A DNA stretch of 64,000 bases. Source: Kitasatospora mediocidica KCTC 9733 (lineage in GTDB: Bacteria; Actinomycetota; Actinomycetes; Streptomycetales; Streptomycetaceae). Position numbers and translations under genes: made by a program. Below the pieces are notes generated by a model, which made no database searches, was not told the origin of the DNA, and saw nothing but the letters and a program-made list of their open reading frames with translations. Of the stretch, positions 1 to 8,272 are shown one piece after another. Position 1 is the first letter of the stretch, and every line of letters begins with the position of its first letter. Where the stretch lies: NCBI RefSeq assembly GCF_000744225.1, contig NZ_JQLN01000007.1, forward strand, positions 1,116,001 through 1,180,000. The letters are read 5' to 3'.

Positions 1-1191
1 GACCTGGTGCTGCGCGGCGCCGAGGTGGCGGACGTGGCCGCGGAGGTGGCCGTGCTGCTGGAGGGCGAGGTGGCGGTGCACGATCCCGAGGGCCGTCCGC
101 TGGCCGGGCGGCCGGCCGGGGCGGGCGCGCTGGCGGCGGCGGTGGAGCGCTCGCGGGCCGAGGGGCGGGCGGTGCGGCACGGCGAGAGCTGGGTCTGCGT
201 GGTGCTCGCCGGGCAGGAGCCGCTGGGCAGCCTGCTGCTGCGCGGCCGGCCCGAGCTGGACGACCCGGACCGACGGCTCTTCGAACGGGCCGGGGTGGTC
301 ACCGCGCTGCTCCTGCTGCTGCGCCGCTCGGTCGCCGAAGCGGAGAACCGGGTCCGCGGCGAGCTCCTGGCCGACCTGTTGAGCGAGCCCGGGCGCGACC
401 CGGCCGGGCTGCTGGCCCGAGGGCGGCGGCTGGGCGTGGACCTGGGGCGGCCGCACCTGGTGCTGGTCGCCGAGACCGCGCCGGACGGCCGGGCGCGGCT
501 GGCGGGGGCCGCGGTGCGGCTGCTCTTCGGCTCGGGCTCGCGGGGGGAGGGCGCTGGTGCCGCGAGCGGGGTGGGCGCCTCGCGCGGGGTGGGCGCCTCG
601 CGGGGGGTGGGCGCCTCGCGCGGCGCAGGTGCCTCGCGCGGGGTCAGTGCCGAGTACGGCGAGTCCGTGGTGCTGTTGCTGCCCGACGACGGCTCGGCCG
701 ACCCGGCGCGGGCCGCCGCCCTCGCCGCCGAGCGGCTGACCCGGCTCGTCGGCCAGCCGGTGACCGTCGGCACCGGACGCAGCGCGGCAGGCCCGTCCGC
801 GCTGGCCGCCTCGTACGGCGAGGGCCTGCGCTGCGTCCGCGCGCTGCGCGTGCTCGGCCGCGAGGGGGACGGCGCGTCCGCGGAGTCGCTCGGCTTCCTC
901 GGCGTACTGCTCGGCGACGGGCACGACGTCGGCGGGTTCGTCGGCCGCACGCTCGGGCCGCTGCTGGAGTACGACGCGCGGCGCGGCACCGAGCTGGTCC
1001 GCACCCTGCGCGCCTACTTCGACTGCGGCGGCAGCCTGACCCGGGCCAAGGAGGAGCTGCACGTGCACGTGAACACCGTCGTCCAGCGGCTGGACCGGGT
1101 CCAGGCGCTGCTCGGCCCGCGCTGGAACGAGCCGGAGCGCGCCCTGGAGCTCCAGCTCGCGCTCAGGCTCCAGCTGCTCTCGGGCAGGTGA
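1..1191 (+). CDS. PucR/CdaR-type transcriptional regulator, 5' end outside window
   Basis: The frame is open from base 1, so the true start lies upstream and only the last ~396 residues are present. The C-terminus (about residues 335-390) reads as the PucR-family helix-turn-helix: LRAYFDCGGSLTRAKEEL followed by HVNTVVQRLDRV. Such proteins bind DNA through this C-terminal HTH and sense ligands or metabolic state through upstream GAF-like regions; the ligand here is unknown. A Gly/Ala/Ser/Arg-rich linker at residues ~180-215 is built from 18-bp tandem repeats (see separate entry). The gene ends 55 bases before lipB, on the same strand; I recall a regulator in this position in other Streptomyces, but no regulatory link to lipoate synthesis is shown. 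Confidence 0.8.
   Translation, partial: DLVLRGAEVADVAAEVAVLLEGEVAVHDPEGRPLAGRPAGAGALAAAVERSRAEGRAVRHGESWVCVVLAGQEPLGSLLLRGRPELDDPDRRLFERAGVVTALLLLLRRSVAEAENRVRGELLADLLSEPGRDPAGLLARGRRLGVDLGRPHLVLVAETAPDGRARLAGAAVRLLFGSGSRGEGAGAASGVGASRGVGASRGVGASRGAGASRGVSAEYGESVVLLLPDDGSADPARAAALAAERLTRLVGQPVTVGTGRSAAGPSALAASYGEGLRCVRALRVLGREGDGASAESLGFLGVLLGDGHDVGGFVGRTLGPLLEYDARRGTELVRTLRAYFDCGGSLTRAKEELHVHVNTVVQRLDRVQALLGPRWNEPERALELQLALRLQLLSGR
568..639 (+). repeat. Four 18-bp tandem repeats inside the PucR-like gene
   Basis: Four in-frame units begin at 568, 586, 604 and 622. Each encodes Gly-Val-Gly-Ala-Ser-Arg, the last with Val changed to Ala. They lie in the linker before the C-terminal HTH. Being multiples of three bases, copy-number changes would lengthen or shorten the linker without breaking the frame. 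Confidence 0.85.
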
Positions 1192-1246
1192 GCGAGCGGG
1201 CGTACGCTAGCCAGGTTGGTCTCGAACGCCTGGGCAAGGAGCAGTG

Positions 1247-2050
1247 GTGAGCGAGAACGTGCGGTTCATACGCATGGGCATCGGCGAGGGCGCGGTGCCG
1301 TACCAGGTCGCCTGGGAGGAGCAGCAGCGGCTGCACGCCCTGCGGCGGGCGGACGAGATCCCGGACACCGTGCTGCTGCTGGAGCACCAGCCGGTCTACA
1401 CGGCCGGCCGGCGCACCAAGCCCGAGGACCTGCCGCTGGACGGCACCCCCGTGGTGGAGGTCAACCGCGGCGGCGAGGGCACCTGGCACGGGCCCGGCCA
1501 GCTGATCGGCTACCCGATCGTCAAGCTGCCCGAGCCGATGGACGTCGTCGCGTACGTGCGCCGCCTGGAGGAGGCGCTGATCCGCGCCTGCACCGAGTTC
1601 GGCGTGGCGTCCAGCCGGGTCGAGGGCCGCAGCGGCGTCTGGGTGCTGGGCGAGGAACTGCCGGACGCCCGGGTGGACCCGTCCCAGGTGCTCGACATCG
1701 GGCGCCTCACCCTGCGGATGGGCCTGCCGCTGGGCATCGACCCGCGGCTGGCGGGTCCCGAGTACGCGCCCTCCAACGCCGGTCAGCGCGGCGACGACCG
1801 CAAGCTCGCGGCGATCGGCGTGCGGGTCGCGCGCGGCGTGACGATGCACGGCTTCGCGCTCAACTGCAACCCGGACATGACCTGGTTCGACCGGATCATC
1901 CCGTGCGGGATCCGGGACGCCGGAGTCGGCTCGCTCTCCACCGAGCTGGGCCGGGACGTCCCCGTGGGCGAGGCCCTGCCGGTGGTCGAGCGCTACCTGG
2001 CCGAGGTCTTCGCCGAACTGCCGGAACCCGCCTTGATCGGGAATCCCTGA
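1247..2050 (+). CDS. lipB: Octanoyltransferase LipB
   Basis: LipB moves octanoate from octanoyl-ACP to lipoyl domains of 2-oxoacid dehydrogenases and the glycine cleavage H protein, the first step of cytoplasmic lipoate synthesis. The family signature RGGEGTWHGPGQLIGYP is present, as are the catalytic pair: Lys~186 in KLAAIGVRV and Cys~220 in IIPCGI. Two GTG codons are adjacent (1244 and 1247); the AAGGAG at 1236-1241 sits only 2 bases from the first but 5 from the second, so I chose 1247. Length (267 aa) is normal. lipA follows 105 bases downstream on the same strand, supplying the next enzyme of the pathway. Confidence 0.95.
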   Translation: MSENVRFIRMGIGEGAVPYQVAWEEQQRLHALRRADEIPDTVLLLEHQPVYTAGRRTKPEDLPLDGTPVVEVNRGGEGTWHGPGQLIGYPIVKLPEPMDVVAYVRRLEEALIRACTEFGVASSRVEGRSGVWVLGEELPDARVDPSQVLDIGRLTLRMGLPLGIDPRLAGPEYAPSNAGQRGDDRKLAAIGVRVARGVTMHGFALNCNPDMTWFDRIIPCGIRDAGVGSLSTELGRDVPVGEALPVVERYLAEVFAELPEPALIGNP

Positions 2051-2155
2051 CCTGCGCCGACTGTTGCCCTGCGAATGCGGGGCTCAGGCTCGGCCAAGAC
2101 CGTACAAGCACAGGCGTACCCTGGGGGGTACCCCGTCTAGTTCTAGGAGTCGCAC

Positions 2156-3109
2156 GTGTCCGCTGTCGCCCCCGACGGCCGGAAGCTTCTCCGCCTGGAG
2201 GTCCGCAACGCCGAGACCCCCATCGAGCGGAAGCCGGAGTGGATCAAGACCCGGGCGAAGATGGGCCCGGAGTACAACGCCCTCCAGTCGCTGGTGAAGA
2301 AGGAAGGCCTGCACACGGTCTGCCAGGAAGCCGGCTGCCCCAACATCTTCGAGTGCTGGGAAGACCGCGAGGCCACCTTCCTGATCGGCGGCGACCAGTG
2401 CACCCGGCGCTGTGACTTCTGCCAGATCGACACCGGCAAGCCGGCCGACTTCGACCGCGACGAGCCGCGCCGGGTCGCCGAGTCCATCGTCACGATGGAC
2501 CTGAACTACGCCACCATCACCGGTGTGGCCCGCGACGACCTGCCCGACGGCGGTGCCTGGCTGTACGCCGAGACGGTCCGCCAGGTGCACGCGCTGACGG
2601 CCGACCGCGCTGGCGGCCAGACCGGCGTCGAGCTGCTGATCCCCGACTTCAACGCGGTGCCCGAGCAGCTGGCCGAGGTCTTCTCGTCCCGTCCGCAGGT
2701 GCTCGCGCACAACGTCGAGACGGTGCCGCGGATCTTCAAGCGGATCCGCCCGGCCTTCCGCTACGAGCGTTCGCTGGACGTCATCACGCAGGCCCGCGCG
2801 GCCGGCCTGGTGACCAAGTCCAACCTGATCCTGGGCATGGGCGAGACCCGCGAGGAGGTCAGCCAGGCGCTGGAGGACCTGGTGGGCGCCGGCTGCGAGC
2901 TGATCACCATCACCCAGTACCTGCGGCCGTCCGTGCGCCACCACCCCGTCGAGCGCTGGGTCAAGCCGCACGAGTTCGTGGAGCTTCAGGAGGAGGCGGA
3001 GGAGCTCGGCTTCGCCGGTGTGATGTCCGGGCCGCTGGTCCGTTCGTCGTACCGGGCGGGCCGGCTGTACCGCCAGGCGCTGGAGCACCGCGAGCGCACC
3101 GCCGTTTGA
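2156..3109 (+). CDS. lipA: Lipoyl synthase LipA (radical SAM)
   Basis: LipA inserts two sulfur atoms into the octanoyl group that LipB attaches. Both iron-sulfur ligand sets are visible: the auxiliary cluster motif C-x4-C-x5-C (Cys56, 61, 67) and the radical SAM motif C-x3-C-x2-C (Cys82, 86, 89). The C-terminal Arg-Ser-Ser-Tyr that completes the auxiliary cluster is at the end (RSSYRAG). The GTG start at 2156 has TAGGAG (about 2144-2149) in front. Length 317 aa is typical. A GGGGTACCCC palindrome in the 105-bp lipB-lipA gap might belong to a promoter, but that is only a guess. Confidence 0.96.
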   Translation: MSAVAPDGRKLLRLEVRNAETPIERKPEWIKTRAKMGPEYNALQSLVKKEGLHTVCQEAGCPNIFECWEDREATFLIGGDQCTRRCDFCQIDTGKPADFDRDEPRRVAESIVTMDLNYATITGVARDDLPDGGAWLYAETVRQVHALTADRAGGQTGVELLIPDFNAVPEQLAEVFSSRPQVLAHNVETVPRIFKRIRPAFRYERSLDVITQARAAGLVTKSNLILGMGETREEVSQALEDLVGAGCELITITQYLRPSVRHHPVERWVKPHEFVELQEEAEELGFAGVMSGPLVRSSYRAGRLYRQALEHRERTAV

Positions 3110-3128
3110 CGGTTTTCACCCGTGTGGG

Positions 3129-3160
3129 GCCCGGTTGCCGAGAGGCGGCCGGGCTCTTCT
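3129..3160 (+). terminator. Hairpin terminator after lipA
   Basis: GCCCGG (3129-3134) pairs with CCGGGC (3149-3154); inner GCC/GGC and two T-G pairs extend the stem around a GAGA tetraloop at 3140-3143. A pyrimidine-rich tract (TCTTCT) follows. It begins 20 bases after the lipA stop. Confidence 0.7.
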
Positions 3161-3257
3161 GGTTTCATCTTTTCATCCGCGTTTGACCGGTTGGTCACTG
3201 TCCGGAAACACCGGCGGCGGAGACTGGGCCCGAGCCCAGCGAAAGGAGATGCCAGGC

Positions 3258-3422
3258 ATGGGTACCACGACCACCATCGGCAGCGCGATCAGGCTGGCGG
3301 AGAGCGTCCTCCTGGCCGGCGGCCGCAAGCAGGCCAGGCTCAACGCGTGGACCTCGGTCTGCGAGAACCGCCGCTACGCCGCGGACCGCGAGGCGGCCCG
3401 CACTGCTGTGATTGCGAAGTAA
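3258..3422 (+). CDS. Small conserved-position protein (54 aa), unknown function
   Basis: The ORF encodes 54 residues, rich in Ala and Arg, with no membrane segment, signal peptide or metal motif. The start is set by AAAGGAG at 3242-3248, 9 bases before ATG 3258; an ATG at 3249 overlaps the ribosome site and is less likely. Coding-type third-position GC and the strong ribosome site support a real gene. I recall a short ORF between lipA and the DUF4191 gene in Streptomyces coelicolor, which fits this position. No function can be assigned. Confidence 0.7.
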   Translation: MGTTTTIGSAIRLAESVLLAGGRKQARLNAWTSVCENRRYAADREAARTAVIAK

Positions 3423-3499
3423 GACCATCCGGATCACAGTTCCGCCCAATCGGGACCGGGCTTCGTGATCCGATCACCCCGCCACGTACCATGACGTTC

Positions 3500-4189
3500 A
3501 TGGCGAGGGAAACATCCGAGAATCCCGGGCGGCTCAAGCAGATCCGTCAGGCGTACAGCATGACCAGGAAGGTCGACACCAAGATCGGCCTGATTATCGG
3601 GGGCGTTGGCCTCCTCACCTTCGGCGTGTTCCTCGCCATCGGTTTCCTGATCGGTCATCCCATCTACCTGGGCATCCTGGGCTTCATCGTGGCGTTCCTG
3701 GCCATGGCGATCGTCTTCGGACGACGGGCCGAGCGAGCCGCCTTCGGGCAGATGGAGGGACAGCCGGGCGCTGCGGCGGCCGTGCTGAACAACATCAAGC
3801 GCGGTTGGAGCAGCAACCCCACCCCGGTCGCGGTCACCCGCAACCAGGACGCGATCTACCGTGCGGTCGGCCGGGCCGGCATCGCGCTGATCGGTGAGGG
3901 CAACCCGAACCGGGTGCGCCCGCTGCTCGCCGCCGAGAAGAAGAAGATGGCCCGGGTGGTCGGCGACGTGCCGGTGCACGACATCGTGGTCGGCGACGGT
4001 CCGGGTGAGGTGCCGCTGAAGAAGCTGCAGATCCACCTGATGCGTCTGCCGCGCGCGATCACCCCCGCCCAGGTCACCGAGACCAACGACCGGCTGCGGG
4101 CGCTGGGCGACCTGCTCTCCAAGGCGCCGATCCCCAAGGGCCCGATGCCCAAGGGTGCCAGGATGCCCAAGGGCGGCCAGGGCCGCTGA
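3500..4189 (+). CDS. DUF4191 membrane protein
   Basis: This 229-aa protein fits the actinobacterial DUF4191 family: a charged N-terminus (MARETSENPGRLKQIRQ), two hydrophobic segments at about residues 30-75 (LIIGGVGLLTFGVFLAIGF and YLGILGFIVAFLAMAIVF), then a soluble domain and a Pro/Lys/Gly-rich tail with repeated P-K-G units. An alternative ATG nine bases upstream (3491) is in frame; 3500 was chosen because family members begin with a Met-Ala-Arg-like sequence. The function of the family is not known to me. The gene is convergent with the RDD gene, with a strong terminator between. Confidence 0.85.
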   Translation: MARETSENPGRLKQIRQAYSMTRKVDTKIGLIIGGVGLLTFGVFLAIGFLIGHPIYLGILGFIVAFLAMAIVFGRRAERAAFGQMEGQPGAAAAVLNNIKRGWSSNPTPVAVTRNQDAIYRAVGRAGIALIGEGNPNRVRPLLAAEKKKMARVVGDVPVHDIVVGDGPGEVPLKKLQIHLMRLPRAITPAQVTETNDRLRALGDLLSKAPIPKGPMPKGARMPKGGQGR

Positions 4190-4213
4190 GCCCCACCGCT
4201 CCCGAATAGCCCA

Positions 4214-4245
4214 AGGCCCCGCCGCAGATCTCCGCGGCGGGGCCT
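4214..4245. terminator. Perfect 12-bp stem terminator between convergent genes
   Basis: AGGCCCCGCCGC (4214-4225) pairs perfectly with GCGGCGGGGCCT (4234-4245) across an 8-base loop. It lies between two converging genes and can serve both strands. Confidence 0.85.
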
Positions 4246-4273
4246 CTCGTTGCCCTCGGGCGTGGGGCGCGCC

Positions 4274-4299
4274 TCAGATCCGGACCTCAGATCCGGACC
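4274..4299. repeat. 13-bp tandem duplication at the RDD gene stop codon
   Basis: TCAGATCCGGACC occurs twice head to tail at 4274-4286 and 4287-4299. On the minus strand each copy carries the last codons and the TGA stop of the RDD gene, so the inner copy ends the protein and the outer one is a non-coding duplicate. Confidence 0.85.
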
Positions 4300-4754
4300 T
4301 CGACGGTGCCGACGGCCTTGTCGTGCAGGCCGCGGGAGTCACGGTCCCAGACCAGGGCGGGCACCAGCAGGACGAGCAGGAAGGTGCGCAGCAGCACCTG
4401 CGGGATCGAGGCCCGGGTACCGCCCAGGCGCACCACGCGCAGGCCGAACAGGCGCTTGCCGATGGTCGTCCCGGTGGTCGCCAGCAGGATCACGGTGACC
4501 GTGAAGAAGAGCGGGGTGGTCCAGAGGTTCGCCCGCGACTGCTCACCGTGCGCGAGCAGCCCGTACGCGACCAGGCTGCACAGCCACCCGTCGACGAAGA
4601 GCGCGCCGATCCGCCGGCCCACGCCGGCCATCGAGCCGGTGCCCTCCTGCGGCAGGCCGAGCCGCTCGCCCCGGTAGCCGAAGTCGGCGCCCATCCGCTC
4701 GGCGGCGGCCTTCGGCCCGTCGATCCACGATCCCAACGCTTCTCTGCTGTCCAC
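4287..4754 (-). CDS. RDD family membrane protein
   Basis: The 155-aa product has the RDD domain: MAGVGRRIGALFVDGW with the characteristic Arg and Asp near the first membrane helix, further helices at about residues 75-95 and 115-135, and TTIGKRLFGLRVV before the last. RDD proteins are small integral membrane proteins; some act in ion or small-molecule transport, but most have no proven role. It sits between the DUF4191 gene and glnA, divergent from glnA, an order I recall from other Streptomyces. Confidence 0.9.
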   Translation of the reverse strand: MDSREALGSWIDGPKAAAERMGADFGYRGERLGLPQEGTGSMAGVGRRIGALFVDGWLCSLVAYGLLAHGEQSRANLWTTPLFFTVTVILLATTGTTIGKRLFGLRVVRLGGTRASIPQVLLRTFLLVLLVPALVWDRDSRGLHDKAVGTVEVRI

Positions 4755-4924
4755 GAACGCACACTATCCGGGCAGCGGCCGTCGACCGTCATCGACTCCC
4801 CCTGCGGGTGAATCCGCCACACCCGCTCCTTTCAAGTGGTCCAGACCAGTTCAGGAGCCCGGCCTGCGCCGGGATGCGATTTGCCCGAAGCCGTGCGGCT
4901 TTGCCGCCCATCCGGGGCGCCTGG

Positions 4925-4962
4925 TTAACATGGGCGAAACGATGGGGTCACGACCAGGAAAC
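4925..4962 (+). promoter_or_regulatory. GlnR double operator upstream of glnA
   Basis: TTAAC (4925-4929), GAAAC (4936-4940), GTCAC (4947-4951) and GAAAC (4958-4962) are each separated by exactly six bases, giving the a1-b1-a2-b2 box arrangement of actinobacterial GlnR sites. It lies 95-132 bases before the glnA start. By known biology GlnR activates glnA under nitrogen limitation. Confidence 0.85.
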
Positions 4963-5056
4963 GGCCGGTTCCTATCGTGAGCCGCACCACGGCCGGTTGG
5001 GACGACTGGTCCGTGAACGTCTGAACCCGGCTCAGCGGCCGGGCTGAGGAGGATTG

Positions 5057-6472
5057 ATGTTCAAGAACGCCGCCGAGGTCAAGGCGTACATCACCGAGAA
5101 CGACATCAAGTTCGTCGATGTGCGGTTCTGCGACCTGCCCGGAGTCATGCAGCACTTCGCGGTGCCTGCGGCAACGTTCGACCCAGCCGAGACCCTGATG
5201 TTCGACGGCTCGTCGATCCGCGGTTTCCAGGCCATCCACGAGTCGGACATGGCGCTCGTCCCGGACCTGGCGACCGCTCGCCTGGACCCGTTCCGCAAGG
5301 AAAAGCACCTCAACATCAACTTCTTCATCCAGGACCCGATCACCGGCGAGGCCTACAGCCGCGACCCGCGCAACGTCGCCAAGAAGGCCGAGGCCTACCT
5401 CGCCTCCTCCGGCATCGCCGACACCGCCTTCTTCGGACCCGAGGCCGAGTTCTACGTCTTCGACGAGGCCCGCTTCGAGACCACCGCGAACGCCTCCTAC
5501 TACCACATCGACTCCGAGGCCGGCGCCTGGAACTCCGGCCGGATCGAGGAGGGCGGCAACCGCGGCTACAAGGTCAAGTACAAGGGCGGCTACTTCCCGA
5601 CCCCGCCGGTGGACCACTTCGCCGACCTGCGGGCCGAGATGTCGCTGGAGCTGGCCGCCTCCGGCCTGGAGGTCGAGCGCCAGCACCACGAGGTCGGCAC
5701 CGCCGGCCAGGCCGAGATCAACTACAAGTACAACACCCTGCTGCACGCCGCCGACGACCTGATGCTGTTCAAGTACATCATCAAGAACGTCGCGTGGCGC
5801 AACGGCAAGACGGCCACCTTCATGCCCAAGCCGATCTTCGGCGACAACGGCTCCGGCATGCACGTGCACCAGTCGCTCTGGGCCGAGGGCGCGCCGCTCT
5901 TCTACGACGAGCAGGGCTACGCCGGCCTCTCCGACACCGCCCGCTACTACATCGGCGGCCTGCTGAAGCACGCGCCCTCGCTGCTCGCCTTCACCAACCC
6001 GTCGGTGAACTCCTACCACCGCCTGGTGCCCGGCTTCGAGGCCCCGGTCAACCTGGTCTACTCGCAGCGCAACCGCTCGGCCGCGATCCGCATCCCGATC
6101 ACCGGCTCGAACGCCAAGGCCAAGCGCATCGAGTTCCGCGCCCCCGACCCGTCCTCCAACCCCTACCTCGCCTTCGCCGCGATGCTGATGGCGGGCCTGG
6201 ACGGCATCAAGAACAAGATCGAGCCGCTCCAGCCGGTCGACAAGGACCTCTACGAGCTCGCCCCCGACGAGCACGCCAGCGTCCCCCAGGTCCCCGCCTC
6301 CCTCCCGGCCGTCCTGGAGGCCCTGGAGAAGGACCACGAGTACCTGCTCGCGGGCGGCGTCTTCACGCCCGACCTGATCGAGACCTGGATCGACTACAAG
6401 CGCACCAACGAGATCGCCCCGATCGCCCTGCGCCCGCACCCGCACGAGTTCGAGCTCTACTACGACCTGTAG
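5057..6472 (+). CDS. glnA: Glutamine synthetase type I
   Basis: GlnA joins ammonia to glutamate using ATP and is the main ammonium-assimilating enzyme. The sequence shows the N-terminal beta-grasp domain, FMFDGSSIRGF-type residues (LMFDGSSIRGF), the ATP-site stretch KPIFGDNGSGMHVHQS, and the adenylylation loop KDLYEL with Tyr~399, so activity can probably be switched off by GlnE. Length 471 aa is normal for the GSI-beta class. A TTG at 5054 lies too close to the GAGGAGG at 5046-5052; ATG 5057 is preferred. Expression is likely under the GlnR operator 95 bases upstream. A triple-copy repeat follows the stop codon. Confidence 0.97.
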   Translation: MFKNAAEVKAYITENDIKFVDVRFCDLPGVMQHFAVPAATFDPAETLMFDGSSIRGFQAIHESDMALVPDLATARLDPFRKEKHLNINFFIQDPITGEAYSRDPRNVAKKAEAYLASSGIADTAFFGPEAEFYVFDEARFETTANASYYHIDSEAGAWNSGRIEEGGNRGYKVKYKGGYFPTPPVDHFADLRAEMSLELAASGLEVERQHHEVGTAGQAEINYKYNTLLHAADDLMLFKYIIKNVAWRNGKTATFMPKPIFGDNGSGMHVHQSLWAEGAPLFYDEQGYAGLSDTARYYIGGLLKHAPSLLAFTNPSVNSYHRLVPGFEAPVNLVYSQRNRSAAIRIPITGSNAKAKRIEFRAPDPSSNPYLAFAAMLMAGLDGIKNKIEPLQPVDKDLYELAPDEHASVPQVPASLPAVLEALEKDHEYLLAGGVFTPDLIETWIDYKRTNEIAPIALRPHPHEFELYYDL

Positions 6473-6482
6473 GGGTGCCTCC

Positions 6483-6550
6483 GACCTGCGGAAACGCAGT
6501 TCGATCTCTTGTTGTTTCCGCAGGTCAGCACCTCGCTGACCTGCGGAAAC
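6483..6550. repeat. Three alternating copies of a 13-mer downstream of glnA
   Basis: GACCTGCGGAAAC occurs at 6483-6495 (+), 6514-6526 (-) and 6538-6550 (+), all exact. The first two can form a hairpin with an 18-base loop, the last two an alternative hairpin with an 11-base loop, so the pairings exclude each other. It starts 10 bases after the glnA stop and could act as terminator, a protein-binding array, or a recombination scar. Confidence 0.85.
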
Positions 6551-7282
6551 GTCCACGGGAGGGCTGGCATCGAAGGTTCAGAGGCTTGCGATGTGCAATG
6601 AGAGTGCGCGGAGATCGAACTCAGCACAAGACCTCTCAGCGACCTGAACCGCCACAGCGCGACCCTTGCTCACGTGACGATGAGTAGCCGTCGGCTGTGC
6701 GCCGTGGTCCCGATTGCCACCTGACGGACGGATTCGACGGGTCGTTGGATCACGTGTGGTTGATCAGACCGCGAGTAGTCCGTGCGTGCGCTCGGCTGGG
6801 ATTCCCCGGCCGAGCGTTCTGCGTGGCGGCAGTCCAGCTCGTCGGCGACGGCCACCAAGCGTCCCGGGCCGACCGTCCGTTTCCCAGGGCCTGGGCCAGC
6901 AGGCCAGCCTCGCCCGCCTCAGGTCCAACCGCCCCCGCGGCCCGTCGGCGAACCGGCGCCAACCGACCGGATCGGCCTCCGCCCACGGACCCCGAGCGAT
7001 GCGACTTGTGTGCCATCACGTGGCATCGGCTGACGATGCGTCAGAAGCTGACCAATGGCAGGCCTGCGCGCGAACCAATCCACCGCCCGCCGTCGTCGAG
7101 CCAAAGGCCGCCGGACGGCTCCTTACTGCTGGAACCGCCAGTTGAGTCGACGGCTCTCCATCCCCCACCCCGTGGAAAAGGTCAACAGTGACGCGGTCCG
7201 CGCGTGGGCGGAGGCCATGAGGTCGGCGGGCGCCAGGACGGCGTTCAAGGTCCCGATGGCGCCCGAAGGGATAGTCAGCCCA
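6551..7282. other. Gene-free stretch between glnA and the accessory region
   Basis: About 730 bases with no reading frame showing the strong third-position GC bias of the neighbouring genes and no recognisable protein. Base composition is slightly less GC-rich, with scattered AT-rich patches. No tRNA, hairpin array or transposase was recognised. It marks the border between the conserved lipB-glnA block and the accessory patch that follows. Confidence 0.6.
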
Positions 7283-8167
7283 TCAGACGGGTCGGGTGGT
7301 CCGTTCAGGGGTGTACGGCCCGGTGGTGGATGTGCCGGTCCAGCTCGCGAGGATGGCAAGGGCTTCGGCGGAGGGGGACGCCGGCTCGGGGGTCAGGATG
7401 ACCAGGGTCTGGTCGGGGTCGCCTTCGACCGCCAGGACCACGTAGTCGAGGGTCAGGTCGCCGACCACCGGGTGGTGCAGGCGCTTGGTGCCGCTAGCGT
7501 GGGCCAGGACGTCATGGTCGGCCCACATGCGCCGGAAGGTGTCGCTGTGCAGGGACAGCTCGCCGATCAGCTCGGTGAGCCGCGGGTCGTCGGGGTGGCG
7601 TCCGGCGTACAGGTGCAGTGTGGCCACGCAGTCGCCCGCGGCCTTCTCCCAGTCGGCGTACAGGCTGTGGGCGGCGTCGTCGAGGAACACGAAGCGGGCG
7701 AAGTTGCGCTCGCGGTGGGGCCGGGCCTGGAAGTCGGCGAAGAGCGCGGAGCCGAGCGGGTTGGAGGCCAGGACGTCCATGCGTCGCCCCTGGATGAGCG
7801 CGGGGGCGCTGAGGGAGTCCAGGGCCCGGTACATGACCGGGCGCACCCGCTGCGGGCTGAACGGCCTGCGGCGGCGGGCCCGGGTGGCGGTGGGCTGGGC
7901 AAGGTCGAACAGGTGGGCGCGCTCGGTGTCGTCCAGCTGCAGGGCACGGGCGACGGCGTCCAGGACGGCTCCGGAGACGCCTTGGGTTCGGCCGCGCTCC
8001 AGGCGGATGTAGTAGTCCACGCTGACCCCGGCGAGCTGGGCGACCTCCTCGCGGCGCAACCCCGGCACCCGACGAACCCGCGGGTCGGGGGCGAGGCCGG
8101 CCTGTTCGGGGGTGATCCGGGCCCGGCGGGTGCGCAGGAACTCACGGATCTCGGTGCTGCGGTCCAT
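7283..8167 (-). CDS. MmyB-like XRE-family regulator
   Basis: A 294-aa regulator with an N-terminal XRE helix-turn-helix (residues ~10-75, including VPGLRREEVAQLAGVSVDYYIRLERGR) followed by the MmyB-like ligand-binding domain (to about residue 270, with LDDAAHSLYADWEKA and GDLTLDYVVL). The start is the ATG at 8165-8167, where the typical MDR-TEIREFLRTRR opening begins. Such genes are usually divergent from a short-chain dehydrogenase or other oxidoreductase they control; here the divergent neighbour is a truncated SDR, so its original target may be lost and the intact SDR at 8711 may be the remaining partner. Confidence 0.88.
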   Translation of the reverse strand: MDRSTEIREFLRTRRARITPEQAGLAPDPRVRRVPGLRREEVAQLAGVSVDYYIRLERGRTQGVSGAVLDAVARALQLDDTERAHLFDLAQPTATRARRRRPFSPQRVRPVMYRALDSLSAPALIQGRRMDVLASNPLGSALFADFQARPHRERNFARFVFLDDAAHSLYADWEKAAGDCVATLHLYAGRHPDDPRLTELIGELSLHSDTFRRMWADHDVLAHASGTKRLHHPVVGDLTLDYVVLAVEGDPDQTLVILTPEPASPSAEALAILASWTGTSTTGPYTPERTTRPV

Positions 8168-8272
8168 GGGTCCACGGTACGGCCGGCCCCCGCACCCTGG
8201 GGCGCCTGAAGGGGTACTGGCAGACCCCCGGCAGAGCGGTGCCCCGTATGGCCGTCCGGGCGTGGTCGGCAC

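Noticed and set aside
4925..6556. 543-codon antisense frame over glnA
   Set aside because: Val/Gly/Leu/Arg-rich shadow of a certain gene; no domain.
6697..7191. Plus-strand frames of 164 and 143 codons in the post-glnA gap
   Set aside because: Composition unlike real genes here (flat codon bias), no ribosome site, no recognisable domain.
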